Below are positions 50,191 to 62,769 of a stretch of 64,000 nt of DNA, in pieces. The position numbers and the translations under genes are program-made. Under the pieces are notes generated by a model. The model was given only the letters and a program-made list of their open reading frames with translations. It searched no databases and was not told where the DNA came from. Within the stretch, counting starts at the first letter, position 1. Every line of letters starts with the position of its first letter. The DNA comes from Sapria himalayana (lineage: Eukaryota; Streptophyta; Magnoliopsida; Malpighiales; Rafflesiaceae): NCBI GenBank assembly GCA_029783825.1, contig JAREIK010001330.1, forward strand, positions 67,442 to 131,441. Direction: 5' to 3'.

Positions 50191-53100
50191 AATATAAAGT
50201 AAAATAGAAATAATTCCTACATGATGCACATGTTTCATGATGCACATGTTTCTTTTTCTTAATATAAATTCTAAATAATGAGTGGTAAATTATGTAGTTT
50301 TCAACTCATTGTGACTAGGAACTATAGTAAATTCCTAGACTATTTATTGTGCCATCTGGACTCAAGGTAAATTACCTATCCGTAGAAATCTCACTTTATT
50401 TAGAGTTGATATGATTTATATTTTTCAGAGCAAATAATGATCTCATACTCATAGGAGGGTAATCATTATTTGAATTAGTAAGTTCTTATGTAGTTGGTGG
50501 TGATCCTTTCTAGTCTCTTATAATTGGAAATTTAAGTGGGGTTATAGGGGAATGAGGAAGAATAATCAGTCTAATTATATCTTTAGATTATTATTCTTCC
50601 TGAATTCACAAAAAAATGAGTTTTGCTTTAGAAATATTTCATCACTCTCTAATATTATCCTAGACATTAATGAAAAATACTTGTACTATTTTATATAATA
50701 AAATAATCAAGAAAAATAAATAAAATAATTAATTTTAGAATCTCTAGAAAACATGCTAAATAATTTTTATATGATTCAAAATTTGAAAGGACACACAGTC
50801 AAAAATGATTGAAGAATACATACACACTTACACACACTGTCACATACTTGCACACACACTATCATACACTACCACACACTTGTGCACACACTGTCACACA
50901 CTTGCGGATACACTATCACACACTTGCGCATGAATAAGTAAATATGTGTATGAAATTGCACACATTGCTACACATTGCACTTTGCACCATCTACATTGAT
51001 GTAGTTGGCATCGACATACATCTCATGCAATGGCCATGCGATGGAGAGATGGTAGGGCACACATTATTTGTGCATTCTTTGGAAAGAGGTATTGAACACT
51101 CATAAAATGTTACACACACTGAATCTGTAATTGTGATGTTATTATCTACATGCACTTCTCTCTCTAAAAATTTTAGTATTTGTGCTCTCTAAGGTACTAG
51201 CTATAATAACACGATGAAAATAAATTCAAAATATCAATACTACTCATGAAAAATAATGTACAGTGATGTATCCTTATATAATGGGAAATATGAATTGGGA
51301 CATCTCATATGTCGAGTATTCTCATATGTAATAAAATAAACAACTAATTAAAAAAATTTCTAAAACTATAAACAAATGGAAACTATAAAAAGTTTTAAAA
51401 TAAATGTATATTAAATAAATAATGTCAATTTTGATTATTTTTTAGATATTTGCTCATGTATGGTATTAGATCTGTCTTTGAAATATTTAGTAAGATATTT
51501 TTTTTGTCCGTCGGATCTGTGTGACCAAAGATTCTTTCGATCTGATACATTTAGATGAAAAATGAAAGCTCACTAGAGATAAAATTAAAAAGAAGTTAAA
51601 ATATTTTATCATAATGATTGATAATTATACAGGTTTTACTTGTTTTTTTAATTTTAAATTACATTTTTTTTATTACAAATTATATTTTTTTTATTTTCAG
51701 TCATTTCATTAAAAGATATGAAATCATCTTTATGAAAATATAAAAAAATAGTAGAAGTAATAATGTATCAGCTAGTTTTCATACTTTATGTATGAATCTT
51801 AATATTATATACCAGACTTCATGTACGACCACATCATCATGGAATGCGATTTTAAAAAGGATGAATATATATTTGATTGAGATAACTCCGATTTTTTATC
51901 GAAGTATTTTGAAATAGTTTTCCAGAAATGTATTAATCAAATATATTTTATCAATTGAATATTTATCTTTTCTTTTCTTATAATATGATTTTTAAAATCA
52001 TTTATTTTGGAAAAAGAAATTATTTAATATCTCTCAGAGTATTTTGGTGTGTTTGTTTTGTTCATCTTTTTTTCCTATGACAAGATAAGGTAATACCTAG
52101 TACTTTGAGATTTAATTTTCTTGGTTAATCTAGTATCTAAAAAGTATGCTAGTATTTTTAACCAGAATTTGATTGAGTCTTAGTAAATATTGATATTTTT
52201 TTAGTAGACTCATTTTTTAACGATCCTAGAAAAAGAGTCCAGATGATATATGTGAGTAAATTAATTTTCAGGCTTTCCTAAGCCACCAATGAGAAGGGAT
52301 GGTCACTCATCGATTACAATTGAATTTGGTTCACTTTATGATAATATTTATGTGAAATCATCATATTGACCAATAAGTACATATCAAGTTAACTCTAGAG
52401 AGAGCGAAGTTTCACAAGAAAGTAAATATCTCTCAAGTCCATAGAACTTGGTAATCCTCGGGTCTACTCCAATTCTGGCTCATGATGATTTTGAGACTAC
52501 AAGACTTGATTGTACAAAACATATAGTTTGTATTGAGAAGGGACATGCATTACATGTTCAGAGCATCGAAAAGTCTTTAATGTAGCCATGTGTTCTGATC
52601 ACCAATTCCCATGATATTAGTCTTCTAATCACTCTTCAAAATAATGTGAAGATTTCTACCCAACATCTTATTGTATAAGTATTTTTGTACTGTGATGCTC
52701 ATGTCTCATTCTCAAATATTATCTCATTTAAGATAATATCATGTCTTATGATTGCCTTTGTAAGATGCCATAGGTGGGTGTTCATTGTGAAAACATATCT
52801 TGAATAGGAGATATATTATCATAAGATAAGATGTATTGTCAGTAGGTTTACTCATATATTTTATATTAATTATTAAAATATTTTTCTCTCACCTTGATAA
52901 AATAGTCATCATAAAGATTTTTATTTCTTTGGTGGTCTCCCATAGTTAGAAATAATCTGCATAGAGATATCCAATAGGCCATGTTGAGTGGGATGTCATA
53001 TTTTTTAGGCTTAGTCTTGCCATTATGTCACACTTAGCATTACATGGCTCTGAAAATGACAACCTGGTATGGCTTGCCGGCTGCCAGGATCATGTCAGGC
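50191..53100. other. Body of C right of element B, no gene seen
   Basis: Moderately complex, AT-rich sequence without coding signals. It contains an ACACACTGTCACACACTTGC-type minisatellite (50828-50945, about five loose copies). The segment 52220-52760 has the texture of an old LTR or other non-coding repeat, but no ends can be paired by eye. Confidence 0.45.
50828..50945. repeat. ACACACTGTCACACACTTGC minisatellite
   Basis: Four to five imperfect copies of a roughly 24-bp unit, rich in CA dinucleotides. Confidence 0.75.
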
Positions 53101-53114
53101 CAAACCTTGACATG

Positions 53115-54005
53115 CTTGCACACAATGCATGAAGCTAGCCTAAATTCATTCCAATCTAGCATGTATTCATTTTAGGCTAGCATGACTGCATAAATTAATT
53201 CTAGACTAGTTGGGGTTCATTATAGGCTAGCCTGATCCATCATGAGTTGGCCCAGGTTCATTCTAGACTAGCCCAAGTTCATTCTAGGCTAGCTTGGAAT
53301 AAGGGTGTCAAATGGGTCGGGGCGGCCCGGGCATGACCTAGATCAGTAGTGCCTGGCCCAACATGGCACGGATCAGAACTATGCCTCGGCCCAAGCCACC
53401 CCATGGTAGGGTTTGTGGCATGCTGGGTCAGCATGAGTTGTGCCTAGTGCCGGGGCCAACTGCACGATAAACCTTTTCGAGCAGGTTTATTATTTTTTAA
53501 ATTTTACCACTCCATCACAGGCCGGTCTATTTTTTAAAAAACATTCGGCCACATGATTGATTTTTTTCTGATTTTCCTCTCTTTGTCATTCAGCACGGTG
53601 AGCACGAACGTGCACTTTGTCGTGCCTATCCGGTTGCTATGCCTGGCACGTAATGGGATTTTAACAATGCCATGCACGGCATGGCCATGCTAAGAAAAAG
53701 CATGTCGTGCCAGCATGGCATTGCATGCTTCACACCTCTAGCTCAGATTCATTCCAAGCTAGCTTGGATTCATTCTAGGCCAGCTCGATGTCATTCTAGG
53801 CCAGCTCGATGTCATTCTAGGCCAGCTCGACGTCATTCTAGGATAGCATGAGTTCATTCTAGGTTAGCTCGGGTTCATTCAAGGCTAACTCAAATTCATT
53901 CCATGCTAGTGTTCCATGCTAACCTAGATTTGTTCTAGGCTAGCTTGCATTCTTTTCAAGCTAACTTGGGTTTATTCCAGAATAGCCTGCATTCAATTTA
54001 GACTA
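53115..54005. repeat. 21-bp minisatellite TCATTCTAGGCTAGCTTGGGT, interrupted
   Basis: Many imperfect 21- to 25-bp copies with the core TTCATTCTAGGCTAGC lie at 53115-53300 and 53741-54005. Three almost identical copies (GCCAGCTCGATGTCATTCTAG) lie at 53781-53845. The two halves are separated by the hAT-like insertion 53300-53740. Confidence 0.88.
53300..53740. mobile_element. Small hAT-like non-autonomous element inside the minisatellite
   Basis: The left end AAGGGTGTCAAATGGGTCGG and the right end TGCATGCTTCACACCTCTA form short, imperfect inverted termini of the AGGGGTGTCAAA type seen in plant hAT elements. The outside sequences AGCTTGGA and AGCTCAGA are a plausible decayed 8-bp duplication. 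The interior is GC-rich with GGCCCGGGCATG and GGCACG words and has no coding sequence. The flanking minisatellite would be continuous without it. Confidence 0.55.
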
Positions 54006-54170
54006 GAGGTGTTAAATAGGTCATCTCATGCCGACATTACTCATTTTTTTTTCACAACACGGCATGGTGATGTTGTCCACTGGCCCAACAAGGCACGGCG
54101 AGCACAGCAAAGTGCACTGCCATGCCTGACTTTGCTGAAAGGCAATGATGCACAGAAGAGAGAAGATTTT
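54004..54170. mobile_element. Partial hAT-like end (second copy)
   Basis: Starts CTAGAGGTGTTAAATAGGTC and continues with CATGCCGACATTACTC and CAACAAGGCACGGCGAGCAC, the same word set as 53300-53740. No second end is seen. Confidence 0.4.
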
Positions 54171-54882
54171 AAAGTTTTAAATAATCTAATTTTTTTTATT
54201 TTGAATTTTAATTAACTTGTGATTTTAAAATTGTTAATGTTTTGAAATTTTTGCATTAGTTCATTCATTGTTGATATAAATAATAAACATTAAATCGTGA
54301 TTACTTTCTAGTTAGGAAATAAAATCATAAATTTTTTTAGATTCAATAATTTTGGAAGTAGAAGAGAGGGATTAGATAGAGAAAATAAAGTTTAAAATAC
54401 ATTTAATCACTCGATATGATATATTTTCCAAAAAGAAGAAGAGGTCATTGTGATGATCATCGTCGGGTGTTTTAGGCCGTTGGATTGGAATTTTTTTGTC
54501 CCAAAGGACATCTTTGATTGACGGCCCACTGGTTACCACAAATGACAGACCATACATTGTTAGTACTTAGCACTTAGCATGGTGATTGTAACACATGTTA
54601 TAACTTTAACCGATTTTCTTTATCAATCATATGTTATAATTGTCACCATTGATTTTAATGTGATCCATAAATTTAAATGATATTTGATTATCTCTGTAAC
54701 ATTGTAAATTTTTTTTTTTTGCTTTTTTTTTATTTTTTCTTGTTCTTCTAACACTTACCCCTCAATTCTTCCTCAACTATACCATTGAAAAAATATTATT
54801 AAAAAATTAGGTTCTTTTTATGTCATATTTTTTTTACTACAAAGAAAAAGAAAACAATTCATCACATACACTTGTGGTGTAT

Positions 54883-54914
<32 letters not shown>

Positions 54915-55707
54915 TTCAGTGTCCGCGCATGTGTTTCTTATGAAAATTGAGCAACTTGAAAATAAAACTCAATTCACTTAGGCAAATGTTTTGATGGAAG
55001 GAAATATGGATATATATATATATATATATATATATGCTTACTTACATGCATGCATGTGTGTATGTGTGTGTGATTCTCATAGATTTAAGGGTAATTATGT
55101 GTAAATATGAATATAAAGTGCATATACATTTTGTAAGAGTTGTGTTTTACAAAGAGAATATTTTTTAAAATATATATATGAAATGAAAATGTTACAAATC
55201 ATTTGGGTAATATTAAATGGGAAAATTATCCTTGGTTTGGAAAATGAATAATTAATGTTTAGTGGTACTAAGTTTAACAATTTTTTTTGTCCCACTCAAA
55301 CTTTGCACAAATTATCTTTTAGCTAATTTATAAATTTTGAGGGTATGGGGTCGAAGAAGATAAGATACTTGTACTAACAATATTGTGTCACAACTAATAT
55401 AAAAAAATTATGTTTATGTATCTCAAATAGAAATATATTTGTTTTTTAAATTAAGAAAAAATTGATATTTCATACAATAAATTGAAAAAATAATAATATC
55501 ATGGTGTATTGACAATAATCAACCTGATTCTATCATTTGTCGTAATATATATGTATGTATGTATCTATAAAAAAAATCAGCAAGCCTTTTTTAAAAAAAA
55601 ATATAAAAGAAAGGATATGGGTAATGGGTTAGATCACATAAGAATCCAACTTGCATTTTTATAAAAATCAAAAATATTTTATAATTTTTATTTCTTATTT
55701 TTAATTT

Positions 55708-55753
<46 letters not shown>

Positions 55754-55980
55754 TGTATGTATATAGGTATGTTCTATCTATATATTGTATATATACAATA
55801 TATATGTGGTAAGTATATGTATATACACACACACACACACAATGGGTTAGATTAAATAGAAATCCAACTTGCATTTTTCTAAAAATCAAAAATATTATTT
55901 AATTTTTATTTTATTTTTTTTATATTATACATATAAATAAATAATATATATACTATATATACAATATACACATATACATT

Positions 55981-56016
<36 letters not shown>

Positions 56017-56160
56017 GTGTATGTGTATATCTATATATATTGTGTTTGTGTGTGCATATTTATTATATATATATATAATTTATATATACATATATATATA
56101 CAATATACCTATATGCATATAGTGTGTGTGTATATATATGAACAATATATATCATAAAAA
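54171..56160. other. AT-rich body of C with microsatellites, no gene seen
   Basis: Contains (GT)n at 54888-54914, (TA)n at 55013-55035, (GTAT)n at 55727-55760, (CA)n at 55826-55841 and TA-rich runs at 55980-56130. A direct duplication lies at 55625-55715 and 55842-55925 (shared AATGGGTTAGAT and ATCCAACTTGCATTTTT). The patch 54455-54555 (GGCCGTTGGATTGGA, GACGGCCCACTGG) is GC-richer and promoter-like, but no gene follows. Confidence 0.5.
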
Positions 56161-56380
56161 TAAAAACCATCCAGAAACAAAGCAATAGGCTATACTTTTC
56201 GTTTGATGCCCAACTAGAGTTCTTCAAACTGATGAGAGAGATGGAGATGGAATCACATACGCTAGCATAGAAAGATTAGTGCGCATTGTTTATTGTCGCA
56301 TATGATTATTGCAGAGAAAATCACATGAGTCTATCTGAATTTCATTACATGATCAGAATCAAATAAATGGAATGACTTAC

Positions 56381-56521
56381 GGGCAAAAGGTGCATGCGTT
56401 CCGATAAATCTCTTCCTGATCGGCATCACTACCATGTGCATTGTGGAGAGAGATGTTTTGTCTTCCAGAGGCCCCCTAAGAATCGAAGCCCGTTGGAGTT
56501 GGAGTCTTGCGAGGGTTTATA
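56381..56521 (-). other. Exon-like segment with TATA box (possible captured first exon)
   Basis: On the minus strand a TATAAA at 56521-56516 is followed by a GC-richer leader (AACCCTCGCAAGACTCC). An ATG at 56441 then opens 20 codons (MHMVVMPIRKRFIGTHAPFA) ending at a strong GTAAGT donor (56380-56375). The compact TATA, leader, ATG and donor order is unlike its AT-rich surroundings and is not found in A or B at this point. It could be a captured host exon or an alternative leader of the C subfamily. The product is unknown. Confidence 0.4.
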
Positions 56522-56559
56522 GATAAGGTGAGATAAACTACAGAAGTGGACACTAATTT

Positions 56560-58129
56560 TTTCGAGAAGCTCTTAGGCGTATGTTAGAGTTGAAATCCAT
56601 ATATTTGTAAACTTCATTTTTTTATACATATATGTATAAAAAATCAACTAAATATAACAAAATAAACAATAAATAAATATATTTAAATAAAAACTCTTTT
56701 TTTCAATTCATTTATTTATACATATATGTTAGAGTTGAATTGATGATAAATCTCTTTCTAATATATTTTAAAAATTTACATATATTTACATAAAGACTCA
56801 TTTTTTTCAATTCATTTTTTTATACATAAAGACTCATTTTTCAATTAATTTTAGGATTTACATTTAGTTATATATTTTTATACATATATATTTATTACAT
56901 ATATATAGATTTACATATGTGTATATATAGCTAATTAAACAATAAATAATTAAAATGACTCATTATTTTATTTATCATCAAATTATATTTTCAACAAAGT
57001 TTATGTGTGTGTAGCAAGGTTCACATGAAAAATAAATGACTTGTAATTTTTTATTATAAAATTTATTAAACAATTATTAGATAAACAACTTCAAAAAATA
57101 GATGTTTAGCTTTATAACTAGAAAAAAAAATCAAATGGCTACAAAATTTACAAACTTCATATAGCTAGACATACATGAAAAGATGATTGGGCTTTTAGCC
57201 ACACTCCTAAATGTTATAAAACACTCTTTATATTAAAAAATATATAAAAATACATATTTTATAGTTATAAATTTTTAAGAATTCATATTAATATTTATGA
57301 AGATAATATGAAATAATTTTAAAGGCATAAAATTTCATATTATTTGATATCATTTATAATTTTTAAAATTCTAAAAATTACTTAAAGTAAGAAGATAATA
57401 AAAAATAGTTTTTTTTTATTTTAATAAAGACTGAATATTAAAAGCTAATAGTAAAAATATTACTCAATTGTTTAATTCTTATAAATTTTAATAGGGGAAA
57501 ACATCTATGTATTTATTTTTAAATAATAATATATTTTCTTTTAAATTTAATTAATAAATTTAAATTTTTATTATAAATAAAGATTTTCAAATTTTGTATT
57601 AATTATTTTTAAAAAGTTTTTTATAATCATAAAATTTTTTTTATACTTATAATACTATTTATTTTTACTATTTTAATTATTCATCAATTCAAATATTTTT
57701 GAAAATATTTTTTATTTTATCATACAATGAATTATTTTATATTTATATTAATAGAAATTTTTATGTATGTTAATTTAATTTTTAAGATATCAGAAAAAAG
57801 TATACATATTGAATTAATTATTTAATGTTACTTTAATATAAATTATTAAGTTTCTTAATTAAAAATTTTAGAAAAATTTTTTGTATAATTTTTTTAAAAA
57901 TTAATACATCATAAAAATATTTATTTTAGTCCTTATTAATATAATTATTTTTTTTATTTTTATATTTTTTAAATTATTTATTTATAGTATTTTTTATATA
58001 ATTTTACGAAGATAATTTTTCTTTCAAGGATCGCTCATCTATAGACCATTACCATACATTTAATTAACAAAATTAAATAAAATAATAAAACTAATAATAA
58101 ATTAAAAAAATAAATAATAAAATATTGAC
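56560..58129 (-). other. AT-rich 5' region of element C, no gene seen
   Basis: The reverse complement matches A about 2760-3800. Landmarks are CGCTCATCTATAGACCATTA near 58030, AATATGAAATAATTTTAAAGGC near 57308, and GTAGCAAGGTTCACATG near 57012. The part left of about 56990 is not shared with A and contains small repeats such as GACTCATTTTTTTCAATTCA. Confidence 0.65.
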
Positions 58130-58858
58130 TAGTGAAATTCCATCGTAAAATCTGTCCCTATGTTCATGATTTAATTAGCGAGAGAAGTTCCGCCGCTAAA
58201 TCCATCAATTTTTCTGGATTTAATTAGCTAGGAAAGTTCCATCGCTAAAATCTGTCACTATATTCAGGATGTAATTTGCTAGGGAAGTTCTGTCGCTAAA
58301 ATTCATCGCTATATTCAGTATGTAATTAGCTAGGAAAATTCTGTCGCTAAATCCATCGCTAAATCCATCACTAAATCCGTCGCTATATTTTGGGATATAA
58401 TTAGCTTAGGATTTTTCATCGCTAAAATCCGTCGCTATGTTCTAGATATAATTAGCTATGAAATTCCGTCGTTGAAATCCATCACTATATTTCGGATGTA
58501 ATTAGCTACGGAATTTCCATCGCTAAATCCATTGCTATATTTGGAATTTATTAGCTAGAAAAAATCCATTGCTAAATTCATTGATAAATTCCTTGCTTTT
58601 CTTGAGCAGAATTTACGAAAATATTCTATCGCTAATCAGTTGCTAAATTCCCCACTTTTCTTGTGAGGAATTTACTAAAAATATTCCGTCGCTAATCCAT
58701 CGGTAATCCATCGCTAATCCACCCCTAATCATTTGCAAATTTTTAATTCAAAGAAAAATCATAAATCCCTTGCTATTCTCTAGCTAATCCCTAACACTTT
58801 ATCTAGGGATTGATCCATAGCTAAAATTCCCTAGCTAAATGATTATTTTCTTGTAGTG
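58130..58858 (-). repeat. 5' subterminal and terminal repeats of element C
   Basis: About fifteen copies of CCGTCGCTAAATCC / AATTAGCTAGGGAAGTTC type, ending TTTTCTTGTAGTG. In reverse complement the last 110 bases follow A 1813-1920 closely. Confidence 0.9.
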
Positions 58859-59046
58859 TTTGTCTATCTGTTTATCTATCGATCTATCTATTAGTCTGTC
58901 TATCTATCTATCTAGCTATCTATTTGTTTATTTTTCTGTCTATATGTCTATCTATCTATCTATCTATTTGTATATATGTCTATCTATCTATCTATCTATC
59001 TGTCTACTTGTTTATTTGTCTCTCTATCTATCTGTTAATCTGTTTG
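58859..59046. repeat. CTAT array on the far side of element C
   Basis: CTAT/CTGT/TTAT words start directly after the C terminus. Together with 19033-24759 this looks like one array split by C. Confidence 0.93.
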
Positions 59047-59874
59047 TGAGACCCCATCCCCCAGGGGGTCCCATTCATTCCATCACACAATACAATGTGT
59101 AATAAAATAAAATTTTCTCAAATGTGTCAGACATTTTTTTTCCATTTTATTTGCTTAGCAGAATAAAAAACATAACATATTATTTAAGCTACAACCAACT
59201 TCCCTTCACATATGTGATTCCATATGTAGATCTGTCATCTGCCCTGGACCTGTACCTGAAAAGGGGTCTCACTATATATTGAGCAAAGCTCAGTAGAGAT
59301 AAACTTCTATAGAGTTACTCTCTACCTAAGTGCACATAAAAAGTCATGCATATATATTAACGCATATTCTAGTATAATGTTTATATGAATGCAATTATGG
59401 ATGAAATGTTTATATGCCCATATTACTGAGTCCCATCGACTCCATCACACATGGCAAAGCTAAGTGTTTCATATTATATATATAGATATATATGTAGAAA
59501 TGTATATATAATTATAAAAATATTTATTTTTTTGGAATTATTCCGAAAAATATGGACATTCTCCGAAAAATATATTGGATATTTTTCCGAATAAAATATG
59601 ATTTTCTTGAATTTACTCCGAGAAATATGGACCTCCTCCGAAAAACATATTGGACATTTTTCCGACAAAATATTTTTTTTCCTTGGATATTTTCGAAAAA
59701 CTACCATGTAACTCAGCCTGGATGTTGTCCCGATACGAGTATGCAAATTTATAATAGCCATGCTCCAGAAAAAATAGTGCGTAACTCAGTCTGTACGTTG
59801 TCCCATTCGAGTTCGACAAATACAATCCATATACCATTATATGTATATATATATATATGTATGTATATGTATGT

Positions 59875-59910
<36 letters not shown>

Positions 59911-60775
59911 TGCACCCATCCATGTATATGGAATATTCCTGTGCATATGAAATGCAATTATACCATTTATGATTAAACGAAGTTTCAGACATAAGAAATA
60001 ACAATCCAAACCAAATTCACATGCAATAAATTTTACTAAACGAACCCCATTACCTTTTTATCAATTAACCATTTCAAATGATATTTCAAAAAATTTGAAT
60101 TGAAATATAAAACATGAGCATTTATAACTTTTAAATAGTAAGAAATTCTGATAAGAGAAAAATACTATCTTCTAGAAAATTTCATGAAAACATTATAAAT
60201 TTGATATCAAACTAAAGATCTCGTCGTGTAAAGTAACTTTAGTTCTTGGACTATTCTATTCTAACTCCAGAATAATCCATTATGATCAAAAAAAAAATTA
60301 AAGGATCTTTTATTCACCCCCCCCCCCCCACCGCCGAATCATTGTTTTTATTTTTATCAATGTTCTCCAATTTTCAGGATTCCTTACATTTTTATTCTTT
60401 TTTTTATAATATAAATAAAAATTATAATTATAATTATAATTATTTTTAATGTTTGAAGCCTGGACGACGCATGCACAACCACATACGCACGTCATGGAGC
60501 TTTCTTTAGGTTACGTTTATTATATATATATATATATATTCTAATAATTATTAAAACAATTAAAAAAATAACTAAATTCTGAATTTCTAAGAATTTAATG
60601 AAATTTGACACCATCACTATATTTTCCAAAACAAATTAAATAATGACATTCATTTTATCATCATTGTTCTAAAATTTTGAGTTTATTTTTTTGTAGTGCA
60701 AAATTACCATTTTGGCCATTTTTCATAGAAACCAAATCATGTTATTTATATATTCATTTTTTTGTTCAGGATTTC
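59047..60775. other. 1.7-kb non-array island inside the CTAT array
   Basis: Starts abruptly at GTGAGACCCCATCC and ends at CAGGATTTCACACTAT. Contains a GC-rich hairpin (GACCCC...GGGGTC, 59047-59069), two loosely repeated CCATCACACA phrases (59083 and 59434), a duplicated block (59524-59700), (GT)n at 59878-59908 and a C12 run at about 60318-60330. No protein motif. It may be an inserted element whose ends I cannot define. Confidence 0.6.
59524..59845. repeat. Tandem and dispersed duplications in the island
   Basis: CCGAAAAATATGGACATTCT / CCGAGAAATATGGACCTCCT with TATTGGATATTTTTCCGA / TATTGGACATTTTTCCGA form two units of about 85 bp (59540-59700). The phrase GTAACTCAGCCTGGATGTTGTCCCG / GTAACTCAGTCTGTACGTTG then occurs twice (59708 and 59780). 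Confidence 0.85.
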
Positions 60776-61203
60776 ACACTATCTATCTGTCTATCTATCA
60801 CTTTATCTATTTATAGATCTGTCTATATGTCTATCAGTCTATTTTTCTATCTGTTTATCAATCTATTTGGTTAACTGTCTATTTGTCTATTTGTCTATTT
60901 TTCTATTTGTCTATTTGTGTATTTGTCTATCTGTCTATCTATCTATCTATATATCTATCTATCTATATATCTATCTATCAATCTATATATCTATTTGTCT
61001 ATCAATCTAAATATCTATCTGTCTATCTATCTATCTATTTATTTATTTGTATTTTTTTCTATCTACCAATCAATCTATAATTCTATATGACTATCTGTTA
61101 ATCTGTCTATCTATCTCTAAAGCTTTCTAAGGATATGATTATCTATCTTATTATCTGGCCATATGGTAATCTATCTATCTATCTATTTCATTATCTATCT
61201 ATT

Positions 61204-61243
<40 letters not shown>

Positions 61244-62726
61244 TGTCTATCTATATGTGTCTATGTATATTTCTATCTGTCTATTTGTCAATATGTCTTT
61301 TGTCTATCTATCAATCTATCTATTTATCTATCTGTCTACCTATATATCTGTCTATCTATCAATCTATCTGTCTACCTATCTATCTGTCTATCTATATGTA
61401 TATCTATTTGTATATTTATCTATCTGTCTATCTATATATCTTTCTATCTGTATATCTATTTATCTATTTATCTACCTATATTTCTATTTGCCTATATGCC
61501 TATTTGCAAATCTACCTTTATACCATTCTACCTATTTTTCTATCTGCCTATCTATCTATTTGTCAATCTATCTATATATCTATCTATCTTTTGTCTATAT
61601 GTATATCTGTCTATATTTCTACATGTCTATCTATCTATATGTCTATCTACCTATCTTTATATTTGTCTCTTTGTCTCTCCATCTATCTATTTATCTATCT
61701 TTCTTTCTTTCAATCAATCAAGTAATCAATCAATCTATATATCTATCTATCAGTCTGTCTATCTATCTATCAGTCTAAATGTCTATGTGTCAATCTATCT
61801 AACTATCTATCTATGTGTCTATCTATCTATCTATAAGTATATCTATCTATCTATCTTTCTTTCTATCTTTCTATCTGTCCATATATCAATCTGTCTATCT
61901 ATCAATATGTCTATCTATGTATGTATGTATCTATCTATTTTTTATCTGTCTATTTAATTATTTATCTCTCTATCTATCTCTCTATCTATCTATCTATGTG
62001 TCTATTTATCTATATGTCTATCTGCTTATATGTCTCTAAGTATATATGTCTATCTTTTAATCTGTTTATCTATCTATATGGCTATCTGGCTATATGATTA
62101 TCTATTTATCTGACTATATAACTATATGGTTATGTCTATCTATCTTTTTGTCTATCTATATATCTTTCTATTTGTCTATATGTCTCTCCATCTATTAATC
62201 AATCAATCAATCTGTCTATCTATCTATCTATTTATCTATCTATATTTTCTCTATCTATCTATCTATCTATATATCTATTTATCAATCTAGCCACTTGTCT
62301 AATTGTGTATCTGTCTATTATCTATCTATCTATCTATCTGTCTATCTATCTATCTATCTAAATATCTTTCTAATTATCTATTTATCTAATTTTCTATCTA
62401 TATATCTTTCTTTCTATCTATTTGTCCTTTCTATTTGTCTATTTGTCTATTTATTTATATACCTATCTTTCTATTTTCCTATATGCCTATCTACATATTT
62501 TCCTTTCTACATATCTACCTATCTGTCTATTTACCTATCTGTCTATTTTTTATTAGTCTATTGATCTATTTGGATATCTATCTTTTGTTTATCTATCAAT
62601 ATGTCTATCTGTCTACAAGTCTATATGTCTAATTATCAATCTTTCTATTTGTCTACTATCTATCTATCTGTCTATCTATATACCTATCTATCGATCTATC
62701 TATTTTTCTATTCATCTTTTGATCTA

Positions 62727-62769
<43 letters not shown>

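Larger units (their letters stand above)
24760..58858 (-). mobile_element. CACTA element C, reverse, internally deleted, split by element B
   Basis: The left edge CACTACAAGAAAA (24760) is a 3'-type end matching the 3' end of B. The right edge TTTTCTTGTAGTG (58846-58858) is a 5'-type end matching A. The two ends are in the correct opposition for one reverse-oriented element. The outside triplets are TCT and TTT, one mismatch from a 3-bp target duplication, and CTAT array lies on both sides. Without B, C is about 17 kb. It keeps the leader satellite and 3' satellites but has no transposase gene, so it is a non-autonomous derivative. The segments 30541-33066 and 50191-56160 are not shared with A or B and probably include later insertions. 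Confidence 0.82.

Noticed and set aside
52220..52760. Possible LTR retrotransposon piece
   Set aside because: The texture suggests it, but no TG...CA borders, duplication or coding domain could be paired by eye.
1813..58858. A single 57-kb element between the 1813 and 58858 ends
   Set aside because: Both are 5'-type ends. 58858 pairs better with the 3'-type end at 24760, with matching array on the outside.
59613..60009. Frames with TH and YI runs around the (GT)n repeat
   Set aside because: They arise from dinucleotide repeats and the duplicated 85-bp units.
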